Source: Akebia trifoliata (Eukaryota > Streptophyta > Magnoliopsida > Ranunculales > Lardizabalaceae). Taken from it: a stretch of 64,000 nucleotides of DNA. The position numbers were made by a program, and so were the translations under genes. The notes below the pieces were generated by a model. The model did not search any database and was not told the origin of the DNA. It worked only from the letters and a program-made list of their open reading frames with translations. How positions within the stretch are numbered: the stretch's first letter is position 1; each line of letters starts with the position of its first letter. Location: NCBI GenBank assembly GCA_017979445.1, contig CM030705.1:12066679-12130678 (forward strand). The letters are read 5' to 3'. Shown here one piece after another: positions 11,401-19,700 of the stretch.

Positions 11401-14400
11401 TTTCCGTCTTTGTACGCCTGTTCTACAAAAAAGAACTGCTCGATTCAGCAGTGTTTGATTCGCAATGAGTTCACTTCCACTTGGGATTTGGGATTCAGGA
11501 GAAGCTTTAATGATTGGGAGATAACTGATGTGATATCTTTCCTTGATCTCTTACACTCGTGTCCTCTCAACGAAAGTGAACAGGACAGATGGGAATGGAC
11601 GAGGGCCAAGGACTTGAGATTCTCTGTCAGCTCATTCTTTAAGTGCCTCAATTCTTATGCCGAGCGATCATTCTTGGGATCTATCATTTGGACCACTTCC
11701 ATCCCATCTAAAATATCATTTTTTGTTTGGTTGGCTTCCCTTGGGAAAATTCTTACATTGGATAATTTGATTGCTCGAGGGTGGATCACACCTAATTGTT
11801 GTCCCCTGTGCATGAAAGATGGGGAGTCTGTCGACCACATCTTAATTCATTGCACATTCTCTCATCAAATTTGGTCATTATTCCTTGGTCTTTTTCATAT
11901 TCAGTGGGTCATTCCTTGTAAGTTCTCCTTGTTGTTAGAAGGGTGGGCCAATAATGTTTTCTCATCCAGAAAAAGATTCTTGTGGGCTATTCTTCCCTCG
12001 GCTATTGCTTGGGGGGTGTGGAATGAGAGAAATAACAGGGTGTTTAACAATAAGATGAGAAGCTCCCACGGCACATTCTTGGAGATTTTGGGCTTGTTAT
12101 ACCTTTGGGCGAAGCAGAACATTGAGTTCAAGGGGATTACTTTTGATGACTTCGTTTTTAGATGGAACTCTTTATGTAGTCTTTGATGCTTTAATTTCTT
12201 CTTGATTTGTAGTTTGTTTAGAGGCTTTCTCGGCCTCTTTGTATTTTGTTTCTTTCAATCAATATATTACACTTATCAAAAAAAAAAAAACTATGCCTCT
12301 GTTTATTTTATTTTTTTTTAATTAGCTCAGTTTTTTTTTGACAGAGCAATGTTATGATCCATGGGAAAAACTAAATCTGTTTTTCAAAAAATTACAAGGT
12401 AATAATAGTCTTTTGGGTAGAAGAGCTCAAAATGAAATATCAGAAATCAAATACATAACGACTTAAAGAATTGAAATCTAACAACTTTTCAAGATAGATG
12501 CAAAATAACAATTACATTATATCATCATCGAAGCCTTGTCCAAGAGATTTGTGGTCATTAGGACTCTCAAAGAGAGAGACTTGGTGTGAAACATGAGAGG
12601 AAATGGAGTTGTTATTTACAAAATCTATTTTTTATCCACACCAAGTCTCTCTTTTGCATAGATCATAGGACCACCAATTTACATGGACTGCACATCCACG
12701 TGGCACCAAAAAACATGATCGGGTGCCACATGTATGTAGATCACAATATTTTTTAAGAAATCAGGAAAAAGACATTGTTTAATCGTTGATGAGAGAGTTT
12801 CAAATTTAGGATTTCACATGCCCTTCATTTTTCAAAGCATTTTGACCATGCACAAAAAAGTGTTCTTATATATAAAATTAGAGGTATTCTATTGTTGATG
12901 AAAGAGTTTAAATTTGGGATTTCACAGGCCCTCTATTTTCAAAGCATATTGACCACGCCAAAAAAAGTGTTCTTATATATAAAATTAGAGTTATTCTATT
13001 GCCACACCAACTTGTGCTAACACCACAGCAAGATGTGGGCTAATTCTTTGGTGATTTACATATGAATTGGGGTGGTGTTAGCAAAAGTTGGTGTGGCAAT
13101 AGAATCTCTCATAAAGTTAAACCTAGTCTAAACCATGAACCCTAAAGGGATAAGGTGTTATTTGGGCCAAAATGGAGTCCACATGGCCCAAATCAGGACC
13201 TCGGTCCAGGCTCGATATGGTCCACGTAACCTACTTCATATAACAAAACAATACCTTTTTTCAACACTATAAAGTGTCCACCTGCAGCCACATAGAAAAT
13301 ATGTGGGTATGCAAATATATACTTGTGGACATAAATTTAAAGTTGGTAATGATTCGCCATGTACACAATCTAGAAAGATCAACAATCAATTAAACAAGAT
13401 CACAACCACCACCACAGTATATAAAATCAAGAGAATCTGGAAGATAATTTATATGAATGGCCTGAACTTAAACCAAGTACCTTCACTTCGTCATAGAGTT
13501 TCCTCTCCCATGCATAGAGTCTGTCCAAGGTGGATGCGTGGCTCCCAGTAATCATGCAAAACTCTTCAATAAAATCACTTCCACTGTCGTCGATGTCATC
13601 TTTTGATGCAGAAGTGAGAGGGTTTTTAGATGAAGATGATTGTGAAGATGTTGTCCGGTTCCACATAATAACCTTTGTCACGTGTTGTGGAGGTTCTAGA
13701 AAGATATTAAAAGATTAGATGTGACAGCATAGCTTTATAACCATAGCAGAAGTTTTCTGAGTCCATGCAGGAACACACTATGTCATAACCATGCCCATCT
13801 ATGAATACTTCAGACCATTCTGGCAGTGTGAATCCATCTAGAGGGTGATAGCAAATTAAAAAAGGAGAGCAGCTATCGCCACACCAATTTTTGCTAATGC
13901 CACCCCAAGATGTGTGCTAATTCTTCGGTGATTTACATATGAATTGGGTTGGTGTCAGCAAAAGTTGGTGTGACAATAAAATCTCTCTAGAAAAAATTAT
14001 ACTAGCCAGGCTAATCTTGGATTCTCAGAGGTCTGGTGTCTTGGATAACCTATATTTCACTGTTAAAATCAACTTTTTTGGCAATCCAAGTTTCATTCTT
14101 CTTTTAATTTTTTGGCTAGCAAGCGAAATCAGTGGTCAATAATTGGTAGATGAAGGTGGGTTTTGATGTCATGGTATCAACACCACGGTCGCAGTTTTTA
14201 ACCAACTTAGCAAGTTGGCACGTTCAACATCAATGAAATAACATGTGTAGAAGATATAGAAAGGGAAATCAACAAATATTAAGGTATCTCAACCTGACTC
14301 AGGATTAAGAAATTCAAGTTAATGGGAGATCTCTCCGATTCATTCATAATTGAAAGCCTACCATTGGGAAGAACGGTTTCTCCCCGACAACAAGCAAGAT

Positions 14401-15548
14401 GAAAAGCTGTCAAAAATGACGAGTTAGATGATCTTCCTGCAAGTACATGAATTCTAGTAAGGAACTTGTGCAACATAATACATTCCCAAGCAAACAACAT
14501 TCAAGCCTACAATTAGTTCATATTGATGGATTAAAAAAAAGAATCAAAATCTCAATTCACATGGACTACCTTTGGCCTCAAAACACCTGAGCCGGATTTT
14601 GTTTGCCTCTAGCATTCTGGAAACCTCCTTGCCAGATTCAGAAGCTCTTAAGAAATGGAATTCAACATCCTTTATACTAGACAAGAAATCTTTAGGAGTG
14701 ATAAACTCAGAAGGATCTTCTTCCCTTTCAGCGCATAATTCTTTCTCCCTCTTTGAACTAGATTGCTTCAAAGCCACATTGCTAGCCAAAGTTTCAGCCG
14801 AACCATTGGTAACTAGATTGGACTCGAGCAATTTTCCATTACCATTGAAGGAATCGGCATTAGATGTTGCCAATTTATCGTTACCATGAATACGGGCAAT
14901 TGAATTACGAGAAATTCCACGACCCCTTTTCTCCAATTCTGACTTTATTGATCCCACAAAAAATTCACCATTGCCTTCTGAATTATCAGAAATAACAACT
15001 TCTTTCCCCCTAAACTTCCTCAACTCTCCAAAATTATTGGAATTCCGATCTAACCCATTTTCTTTGATGAATCTGAAGCTCTCTGCTTCATCATTGGGAT
15101 CAAAAAAATCCCATGAAAAACCCGATTCTGGAGGAGGAGGAGGCGGTGGTGGGAAAGTCATAGAGTCATCTTCAACAAAGCTAGTAATGGTTGGATTGAG
15201 TCTAACAGTAACAGCAGAACTTCCGCCCGATCTCATGTAACTAATGTGAGAAATTGGAGGTGAATCAACAGTTTCAGCATTCTTGGAAGGAGATTGGGAT
15301 TGATAAGAAGAGTGAGAATGGGTTTTTTCAAGCTCAGTAACAGAAGTCGACATCGAAGATTCTATCAAGATTTCAGTTTCGGCGAATCGACGAAGAGCAA
15401 TCCCAATGTTTCGAATAGATTGAATGTAAGATAGATGAGCGGCTGATAAAGCGTACCTGGAATCGATGGCTTGCTTTATGAATCTCTTTCGCTCTTTACA
15501 GAGACGCAAAGCCTCGCTTTTCTCAATTGTAGAGCTAGAACAACCCAT
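2488..15548 (-). CDS. DUF630/DUF632 protein, APSR1/NRG2-like (five exons, 718 aa)
   Basis: Exons in gene order are 14570-15548, 14362-14436, 13481-13695, 4018-4241 and 2488-3151. All junctions are GT-AG, phases agree, and the coding sum is 2157 nt. The start was placed at MGCSSS (ATG at 15546-15548) rather than at the ATG 11 codons upstream, because Gly2-Cys3 is the invariant N-terminus of the family and a likely myristoylation/palmitoylation site. DUF630 covers residues 1 to about 59. A disordered linker holds an eight-proline run near residues 133-140. DUF632 begins near 290 (TPKDFLSSIKDVEFHFLRAS) and runs to about 600, with WNRTTSSQSSSSKNPL, LDRLYAWERKLYDEVK and RMWKAMLECH. Characterised relatives (APSR1, NRG2) affect phosphate or nitrate responses; the molecular function is unknown. 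The 9,239-bp third intron contains a LINE, a SINE and foldbacks. The coding sequence itself is intact. Confidence 0.93.
3629..3803. mobile_element. Short foldback element in the last intron of the DUF630/632 gene
   Basis: The left end, GGGTCACATTCAGGGGATAT, is matched by the complement of the right end, which contains ATATCCCCTGGACATGTCCC. The inner arms also pair (CTATTTTTAC / TGAAAAAATAG). Flanks GATAATATA and GTATATATA may be a worn 9-bp duplication. The rest of this 866-bp intron (3152-4017) shows nothing else recognisable. Confidence 0.6.
4242..5034. other. Intron 3 of the DUF630/632 gene, part between exon 4 and the SINE
   Basis: Intronic AT-rich DNA with no coding signature on either strand. 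I see no element ends here. Confidence 0.6.
5049..5186 (+). mobile_element. tRNA-derived SINE with target duplication
   Basis: A polymerase III A box (TAGCTAAGTGG, 5061-5071) and B box (GGTTCAAACC, 5105-5114) are spaced as in a tRNA-derived SINE head. They are followed by a body and an A-rich tail (AAAAAAATAAATAAAAC). Flanking copies ACAACTAGAGCCAA (5035-5048) and ACAACTAGAGCTAA (5187-5200) form a 14-bp target duplication with one mismatch. The element sits in intron 3 of the DUF630/632 gene, 95 bp before the duplication that marks the LINE. Confidence 0.8.
5296..5313. repeat. Left target-site duplication of the LINE
   Basis: AAAAACTATGCCTCTGTT is repeated exactly at 12286-12303. The five leading A bases may owe part of their match to the LINE tail, so the secure duplication is 13 to 18 bp. 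Confidence 0.9.
5328..8504 (+). CDS. LINE ORF1 protein (RNA-binding/gag-like, 1058 aa)
   Basis: First ORF of the LINE, expected to package LINE RNA. The ATG at 5328 follows an in-frame TGA at 5319 and is the first in its frame. Residues 5-60 (FEITGDW..IKEKGRRFES..LLEDEAIW) match the N-terminal pattern of plant LINE ORF1 proteins. About 190-330 resembles DUF4283, with WVCVSGLPFHLW near 284-294 and SRLDKARLRV. I cannot find the CCHC zinc knuckle that usually follows this domain. About residues 385-1000 are charged and look disordered, making the protein about twice the length I expect for plant ORF1. The far C-terminus (MEEKIEHGEFENIQEI) is acidic. No stop or frameshift occurs in 3.2 kb, which argues for recent constraint or recent insertion. 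Confidence 0.88.
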   Translation: MKIMEVQVERKVFEITGDWVQRRRWLKIKEKGRRFESNIQLLEDEAIWVSKQLDAARISTKIFKAKYSKDGRIFLIQEEQNRFGRFLKLQQFSERLRSRGIVFPEGLGGNGWGEVSIALKTLINPEEKMKDLMEEGGKSTSWAEVVNKTSKSKTEKVIPTATREDGSSIPVAKQAYKPAVTQAHNNGIGFGKWRWSFICSTNSMEADWEGLLQEMKLGTSQNAKIKLLDWDSNTRVLMLGNRLDFLKVNARRSISVGTSTFSLRPWFADCNSLKPDWKEGGTWVCVSGLPFHLWMNQAFRMIGAQLGGLLEVDSTTLRCSRLDKARLRVGCSPWKMRRGLYLWMDGFRYMLGIEVVGNEIERKAIAEEPRKGEAAEMRTAIEKGKQVDEGRLQAERGEGQLEKKMPEVIGEVRELAKPSGRSVGSKPACLRKFKWRAIRGTRVKSIISLKPRRQSHKCNRTEKLLSEAARNLVYTRWLRMNRMVEWTGGHSSAVGLGNKIYRAHDVSGGPITGNNREAHFVKSMGSDRDDPLVVDTDWRPVETGTLMKPKLKIRPVQARIGPIAVHKRIGLRYKQARGRVYRPKISKWVSCLLKQKQLCGRCLGLKEQMKRGRTPVHRVEPIDLCSNFSQQRMSDDMGISPPSFSSQENTEINKNIEERQGKSYLQPKKGKLVGFNREDTEADLVSCRFTRTQNVAVTNTREYSTSAGAQVAEGDYGAQITETETRLSTSIDNRMVLAGNLVRGKEQVLATPIIVKQKSFRKELSKHYVVAVTRIWDRLREDLWRHPRSSKISDPLSSSNRENHSQGAFKVRESFGPLTLQQVYSMYIGEHSLFIVHDYRALASLLYSLDISDFVSCGFTSLNRYRLPAIFVDSRQSCELVREEAGSREIRKDIGQLSLVPLTYTQKPGEVEVVNWTEVYNDGNWAAREPGELLTETCEEGIARAELETVEWLASKALNLAEEFGLVPETDDRECSLILRVAVGDSRDRTKLEEEIRRINKEYGMEEKIEHGEFENIQEIRSFRDGMNNELVVVAPLEMTRSLQQPRADKDLARLDKK
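8542..12186 (+). CDS. LINE ORF2 protein: AP-type endonuclease, reverse transcriptase, zf-RVT (1214 aa)
   Basis: It nicks target DNA and copies LINE RNA at the nick. The endonuclease covers residues 1 to about 230 with all key motifs: SWN at 7-9, QES with Glu38, GGDFN with Asp142 and Asn144, and SDH at 224-226. Reverse transcriptase motifs follow in order: KAPGPDGF, FRPISLVGSVYKIISKVLA, QGAFMRGRQILDG, IDLQKAYDHV with catalytic Asp582, RGLRQGDPLSPFLF, QFADDT with Asp688 and Asp689, and YLGLPLG. The C-terminus has the plant zf-RVT domain (about 1025-1115) with CCPLC and HILIHC. There is no RNase H domain after it, unlike in some plant L1 lineages. Every catalytic residue I can check is present, so the element may be competent apart from its 5' end. 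Confidence 0.97.
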   Translation: MSQKILSWNVRGLGDKRKRAAVKAFIRSNNPLIVTLQESKLAICDDKIIKEIWGRNIDWLALPALGSAGGIIMMWNKDRIQVVANLVGAFSISILCKKRDEDFEWVFSGIYGPNINRERIQFWEELVDVAGYWDKPWVLGGDFNVTRFTHEKNRGSNISKGMRDFNEFISNHGLMDFPLLGRRFTWSNNQGNTRMSRLDRFLVDNVWEEKFHNVIHSASPSPVSDHTPIFLEAGYPRKHPTPFRFENMWLVQPNFLNLVKDWWNECSSRGNPGCMFKNKLKFVKEKLKEWNKEVLGRIEVKKKEIMSKIDILDKKEEEGNLNAEERGKRMEMKLEFQRMALMEEISWKQKSRVKWLKEGDNNTKFFHKIANFHRRSNQIDKLSIEDIVVVGEDEIREGVVRYYKDLYKEKESRRPRPDNLEFNALSQEDRDWLERQIEEEEVRSILFSMSGEKAPGPDGFTMEFFKHCWDVVAKDFMKVVKELQDKNCMDYSLNSTFVALIPKKVGSDKLSDFRPISLVGSVYKIISKVLASRLKVVLPKLIDEEQGAFMRGRQILDGVLMANECLDSRIKEKKEGMIGKIDLQKAYDHVSWDFLEYMMGRMGFGAKWINWIMKCVTSVSYSILVNGSSAGFFRGSRGLRQGDPLSPFLFLIIAEALGRLFRRAVTIGKLSGFRVNDGPMISHLQFADDTLVFLDHSRDQVRVLRVLLCCFEAMSGLHINLQKSKIFGVGNVSDIHLMAATLGCGHDVLPTTYLGLPLGAPYNSIKIWEGVLEKMEKRLSMWKAKYLSKGGRVTLIKSTLTSIPVYLLSLFTLPRSVEIRLERLMRNFLWNDKNGKRKYHLVRWKVVCMPKKNGGLGIRGLRLANRALLGKWLWRFGEERGRLWRRVILAKYGEKRLGWYSGEAKGSYGCSVWKGILKMNEEFEKGIRFKAGTGNKIRLWEDSWCGTSPLAIQFPSLYACSTKKNCSIQQCLIRNEFTSTWDLGFRRSFNDWEITDVISFLDLLHSCPLNESEQDRWEWTRAKDLRFSVSSFFKCLNSYAERSFLGSIIWTTSIPSKISFFVWLASLGKILTLDNLIARGWITPNCCPLCMKDGESVDHILIHCTFSHQIWSLFLGLFHIQWVIPCKFSLLLEGWANNVFSSRKRFLWAILPSAIAWGVWNERNNRVFNNKMRSSHGTFLEILGLLYLWAKQNIEFKGITFDDFVFRWNSLCSL
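12286..12303. repeat. Right target-site duplication of the LINE
   Basis: Exact repeat of 5296-5313, overlapping the end of the poly(A) tail. Confidence 0.9.
12549..12677. mobile_element. Foldback element with a perfect 16-bp inner stem
   Basis: AGAGAGACTTGGTGTG at 12573-12588 is exactly complementary to 12637-12652. Pairing continues outward with mismatches (TTGTGGTC.. against ..GGACCACCAA). The loop is about 48 bp. It lies in intron 3 of the DUF630/632 gene, on the far side of the LINE. Confidence 0.6.
12786..13001. repeat. Tandem duplication of about 108 bp
   Basis: Copies 12786-12894 and 12895-13001 share TTGATGARAGAGTTT, GGATTTCACA, TCAAAGCAT and a long run ending AGTGTTCTTATATATAAAATTAGAG. 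Each copy ends with the first bases of the family 1 MITE (GAG.TATTCTATTG), but only the second continues into the rest of the MITE. Confidence 0.8.
12988..13110. mobile_element. Foldback MITE, family 1 copy 2
   Basis: Arms are GAGTTATTCTATTGCCACAC and its approximate complement GTGTGGCAATAGAATCTCTC. Flanks ATAAAATTA (12979-12987) and ATAAAGTTA (13111-13119) form a 9-bp duplication with one mismatch. The centre (CTAATTCTTTGGTGATTTAC) is shared with copies 1 and 3. It is in intron 3 of the DUF630/632 gene. Confidence 0.85.
13865..13987. mobile_element. Foldback MITE, family 1 copy 3
   Basis: Same length and centre as copy 2, beginning GAGAGCAGCTATCGCCACAC and ending in AAAATCTCTC. It lies in intron 2 of the DUF630/632 gene. 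The flanks are A-rich and the target duplication is not clear. Confidence 0.8.
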
Positions 15549-16240
15549 TTCACACTGTAAACTCAGACAAACCAACTTCACAAAAGGAACTCCATTTTTA
15601 AAAATTGATCGAAACCCACTTCAATTAAACCTCCATTAATGAAAATTCCACAATACCCATTGCAGAAAAACATGTTTATTTTTTCACTCCACCAAACCTC
15701 AGTAACAGAGCATTCTTTCTTCAGCTAAAAATTAATTTGGTTATCCACGAAACCGAAAACCCACTTCGAGAAACCTTCGATTTCAGAAACCCAGATGAAA
15801 ATCACCTCTACAACTCGTCCTTTTCACACGCTCGTGTTTTAAAAGCCAATACAGATATTTTTCTTTCTTTCTTCTGTGAGAGAACGAGGGCTTATCTCAA
15901 CTCAAGTGGAAACCTGATTAGATGGGAAAAGAACGAGGTTGCAACTCAGTTGTTTTTGGGGTTTGGGTAGAAGAGATTTGCAGAGGTGTCGCGTAAACGA
16001 AATGATGAAAAAAGGGAAAGAAAACGTGAAAGTGGAATCTGCTACAGTAGATCCTCTCAGGAGATACAGGCCTCGTAAATCGTAATGTGAGATGGAAGAA
16101 ATTGAGATTTGCAACGGAGGTTCTTCAAAAAGAGAGATTATCATTAAAGACTAAAGAGAAATAAAACAGGGGACTTTCCTTCTGTTGTCGTCTCTTCTTT
16201 TTTTCTATGCAGGGAGAGAGAGACCTGTTCTAGTGTACAG
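15549..16240 (-). promoter_or_regulatory. 5' leader and probable promoter of the DUF630/632 gene
   Basis: Sequence upstream of the minus-strand start codon. It contains only short ORFs and, on the minus strand, purine-rich runs near 16185-16215, as is common in plant 5'UTRs. I could not identify a confident TATA box or transcription start. Confidence 0.4.
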
Positions 16241-16428
16241 GAAAAGTATTTTAAATACCGAAAATGCCCCTCTCGGTTTTCCCGAAAGATGCTTTAACGT
16301 TTCCTTTAAATCGGATTTTCTTGGGAAATGATCCCTGATATAACTGGGTCAGACAATGCGGTTGTGGCACCCAACAGTACCACACTACAACTCACCACCT
16401 GAATGACTGTAGCATGTACTGTTGAGTT

Positions 16429-16556
16429 GTTAATGGGTCGGTTTAGGTTTAGGTCAGATTTGGTTGATCCCTAACCTGAATTTAAAAGAGGTGTTAATGG
16501 GTGGGTTTAGGTTTAGGTCTGATTTGGTTGAGCCCTAACCTGAATTTAAAAGAGGT
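16429..16556. repeat. Tandem duplication, 64-bp unit, two copies
   Basis: 16429-16492 and 16493-16556 both read GTTAATGGGT.GGTTTAGG..CCTAACCTGAATTTAAAAGAGG with four or five differences. The flanking sequence is spacer. Confidence 0.85.
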
Positions 16557-16645
16557 GAGTTATACCTTAGATCAGCCCTAATCTCACCTCGAAGGGCTCA
16601 AGATGGAATTTAGATCAATAAAAATAATTTAAAAAATAAACAAGT

Positions 16646-16790
16646 CGTGATAATCTAATATTATTCTGTACGTTTCTTTTACAGAATTGTAGATCTTTTA
16701 CTTCAAGATACACAAGAATAAAGATTTATGATTATATGAATTGTCATACCAGAGAACATACAAAAAAGAGCGTTAGATAATCATGATTCA
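16646..16790. mobile_element. Foldback element, family 2 copy 1
   Basis: The outer arms TGATAATCTAA and TTAGATAATCA are complementary. The core ACAGAATTGTAGATCTTTT..AAAGATTTATGATTATATG is near-palindromic. Ends and core match the element at 44968-45113. Confidence 0.6.
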
Positions 16791-19700
16791 AAATAAATAT
16801 ACTTATCATTTTTCGTGTGTACAGATTATCTAATCAAGTTTGGTATTGATATTGTCTTGTACGATCCTTAAAAATTATAAATGATGGTTAAATTGTAATT
16901 ATATAATATATTTTTTTTATTTTTAATTAAGTGTTGTGCAAAAGAATGCATCTAATCATATTTTATAAATCTATTAATTGCCTATGTTGGACCAAACACT
17001 AGCAAACCAAATCCCGGTTCGAGTTTGATAGGTTGAATTATTTTTTTTTAACTCAATCCTAACTTTGCAGGCTGAATGTTAAGGTTCTAACCCTTGTTTT
17101 TTTTTTAATGAGCCCAAATGAAACCCTTAGCTACTAGATGGTCCAACCTTATGAAGAAAAAAATTGTTAATCAGAATATTTTAATGGTTGATTAATTGCT
17201 TAAATTTAATTTTGCCAAGTTATTTAGGGTTTATTCCTAGAATAATAAAAAATAGTGATTTAATTTGATCAATATTTGATATTCTGACCTAGATTTTCAA
17301 ATTGATGATATAACCTTTGACCCCGGTCTACTCTAAAATACTAACATAGTATGATTTAAATGTCCCCATCTTCTTCCTCTAGTAAAAAACTTTTGATTTT
17401 TTTCTAAAATACCATGTCATCTTCAAACTCCAAATCTTTATGGTAAATTATTTTTAACCTCTTTAATCAATCTTTTTTAATTGATATCTTAATTATCTCT
17501 TGTAGAAAAGAAAACCCTAAATTCCATTGTCTTCTACTTCAAATCTTCTATTTTCCCAAAATTTATATCTTATTCTTGAGATTTGAAGATTGAAAGAGAT
17601 AGGATCTTAAGGTTGAAGATGAGGATAAAAAATTCTTCCCAAAATGTTAAAGACGATTGATTTTGGGAAGAAGTCAAAAGGTTTTGGATAGAAATAGAAG
17701 ACACGGATAGTTGGGTGACATTTTATTAATGTCTCAAATTCAAGGGAGGTATGTTGTCGGTTTGAAAATGGAGGAGTATCTCAAATATTCACCAAAACAT
17801 GGAAGTAAGAGAAACAAGGTTTATTGAAAAGGTTCGTCAACCTAAATCAGTTATTATGCCTTTAGGCTTTTAAAAGAGCCAAATGCACTATTTTTTAACA
17901 TGGCAATCGTCTTTTTGGAATATGGTCTATACATAATAACATATTAGACCTCTCGCATGCTTTTTACCTTTATTGGACTTGTTTTGGATCTACTTTAGAC
18001 ATTTGTCGACCTCAATTGAGCATACTAGACTTCTTTATCTCTTTCTTATGTTCGTATTTTTCATCTTCATCTCTTATATTTATTTCATACCCCTCGACTA
18101 GTAACCACTTCCCTTGATTAAAGGGATACAATGCAATTCCTTTTATTTTAGGTGATTTATAACTCACATTTGATTGAGAGAATTAATAACAATCCTTTGA
18201 TTTGTAATTCCCATTTGGCTTTGGAATCCATGATACCTTACCATTGTGTTGGTTGACCTGGGGGATACACATCTCTCTTAAATTGCCACAAATTCAACCA
18301 AATATTAAATACAAAATGATATAGGGATACTCAACATCTCGCACTCATATCATGTATCAAAATAACAAAATGAAACTAAAATTCACAGAGAAACATATCC
18401 AAAAAAGTATGTCACATAAGTTACCTTATCAAGTTCATGCTTATATTAGTCAAACTATTATCATCATGTATTCATATCCCAGAAAGTGTGTAGAAAGTAA
18501 ATATTTATTTTAATGACACAATGAGGAAAAAAAAAAAAAAAAAAACAAAATATATAATCGAGTAGATTCTTCATTTAGTGAAGTCCATCTTATCTCTTCG
18601 AGTTTGACACTCCAATTTTTTAGCAAATATGTTATATCTTTATAGCTTGGTTCATTCAAATGCTATATTATGGAATATATTGATATGTGGTTCATTGTAT
18701 TCTATGAACCCACATTGAATCATATTGTAAATTAGTTCCCTTCGCATTGATTTGCAATTTGCAATATAAGAAGCGAATTTGATAATTATGGCTTCAACCG
18801 GATCAATAATTTCAAGTAAGTATAATAGACAATAAACTAGGAGAAAATTGATTGAAATGGTTTGGAGATGCTTAAACTTTTCCAGAAGAGGGGATTGAAG
18901 TAGTGAAAGTGAATACACTTTTAATACAGGCCAACAAATAAAAGGAAGAAAAGAAAAGAAAAGATGTCCCTCTATACATAATTGAAGAACAATAATGATT
19001 GCACACAGTTTTGCTACGCGACTAATATGGCAAGGGCATATAATCATACATATTTTTCTTGTGTATCCCGAAGAAAAAGATTTATGGTTCTGTGCTCTTG
19101 CCATGCCGACCGTGTATCAAGACTACGTGCATTCATCACGACTCATAATTGGATGGAGGAATAAGATTCATTCACGTGAACTAAGATTTTTGAAATAAGG
19201 GTTAAATGATAATGGTGATTTGATTGGGATATGATTGTTATGATGCATTTTGGCTCAATTAGAATCTAAGCAAGGACAATACTAGTCAATCTTGTGCATG
19301 TATGAAAACAATGTAGACAAAATTAATTTATTAAGAATACTTGGATGAATATTACATGAACCAAGATATTAAACTAACCTAATATAGATATACTAATTAT
19401 CTATAATTCCTAATTTAAAATATCTTAATAGATATTACTAAATATCTTATTCTCAATCACCACTTCAACCTTCCTTTTATCACGAGATACATTGGCAATG
19501 ATACAATGCATCTCATGCATCATAACATGATGCATCTCTTACAAACATTTACCCTAATTGAGTCAGATCGTCGTGGAAAGACATCCTTGTAGCATTAGTG
19601 TGTGGAGGAAATTAGGTCTTGATCCACATTAACCTAAAAATGATGCAAATGGGTCAAAGTTGTCTTTATTCCAACTTTAAGGAACAAAAGACATATCTAA

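Larger units (their letters stand above)
5314..12290 (+). mobile_element. LINE (L1-type plant non-LTR retrotransposon), both ORFs open, in an intron
   Basis: An element of about 7.0 kb bounded by an exact 13-18 bp target duplication and ending in a 13-A tail (12278-12290). It carries ORF1 (5328-8504) and, 37 bases further in another frame, ORF2 (8542-12186) with endonuclease and reverse transcriptase. The 3'UTR is about 90 bp. Neither ORF has a stop or frameshift, and the duplication is perfect, so insertion is probably recent. Only 14 bases separate the left duplication from the ORF1 ATG, so the 5'UTR is missing or very short; slight 5' truncation is likely. It lies antisense to its host DUF630/632 gene, inside intron 3. 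Confidence 0.95.

Noticed and set aside
15140..15160. Repeat in GGAGGAGGAGGAGGCGGTGG near 15140 as a microsatellite
   Set aside because: On the minus strand it encodes the proline run of the DUF630/632 protein, a family-typical feature.
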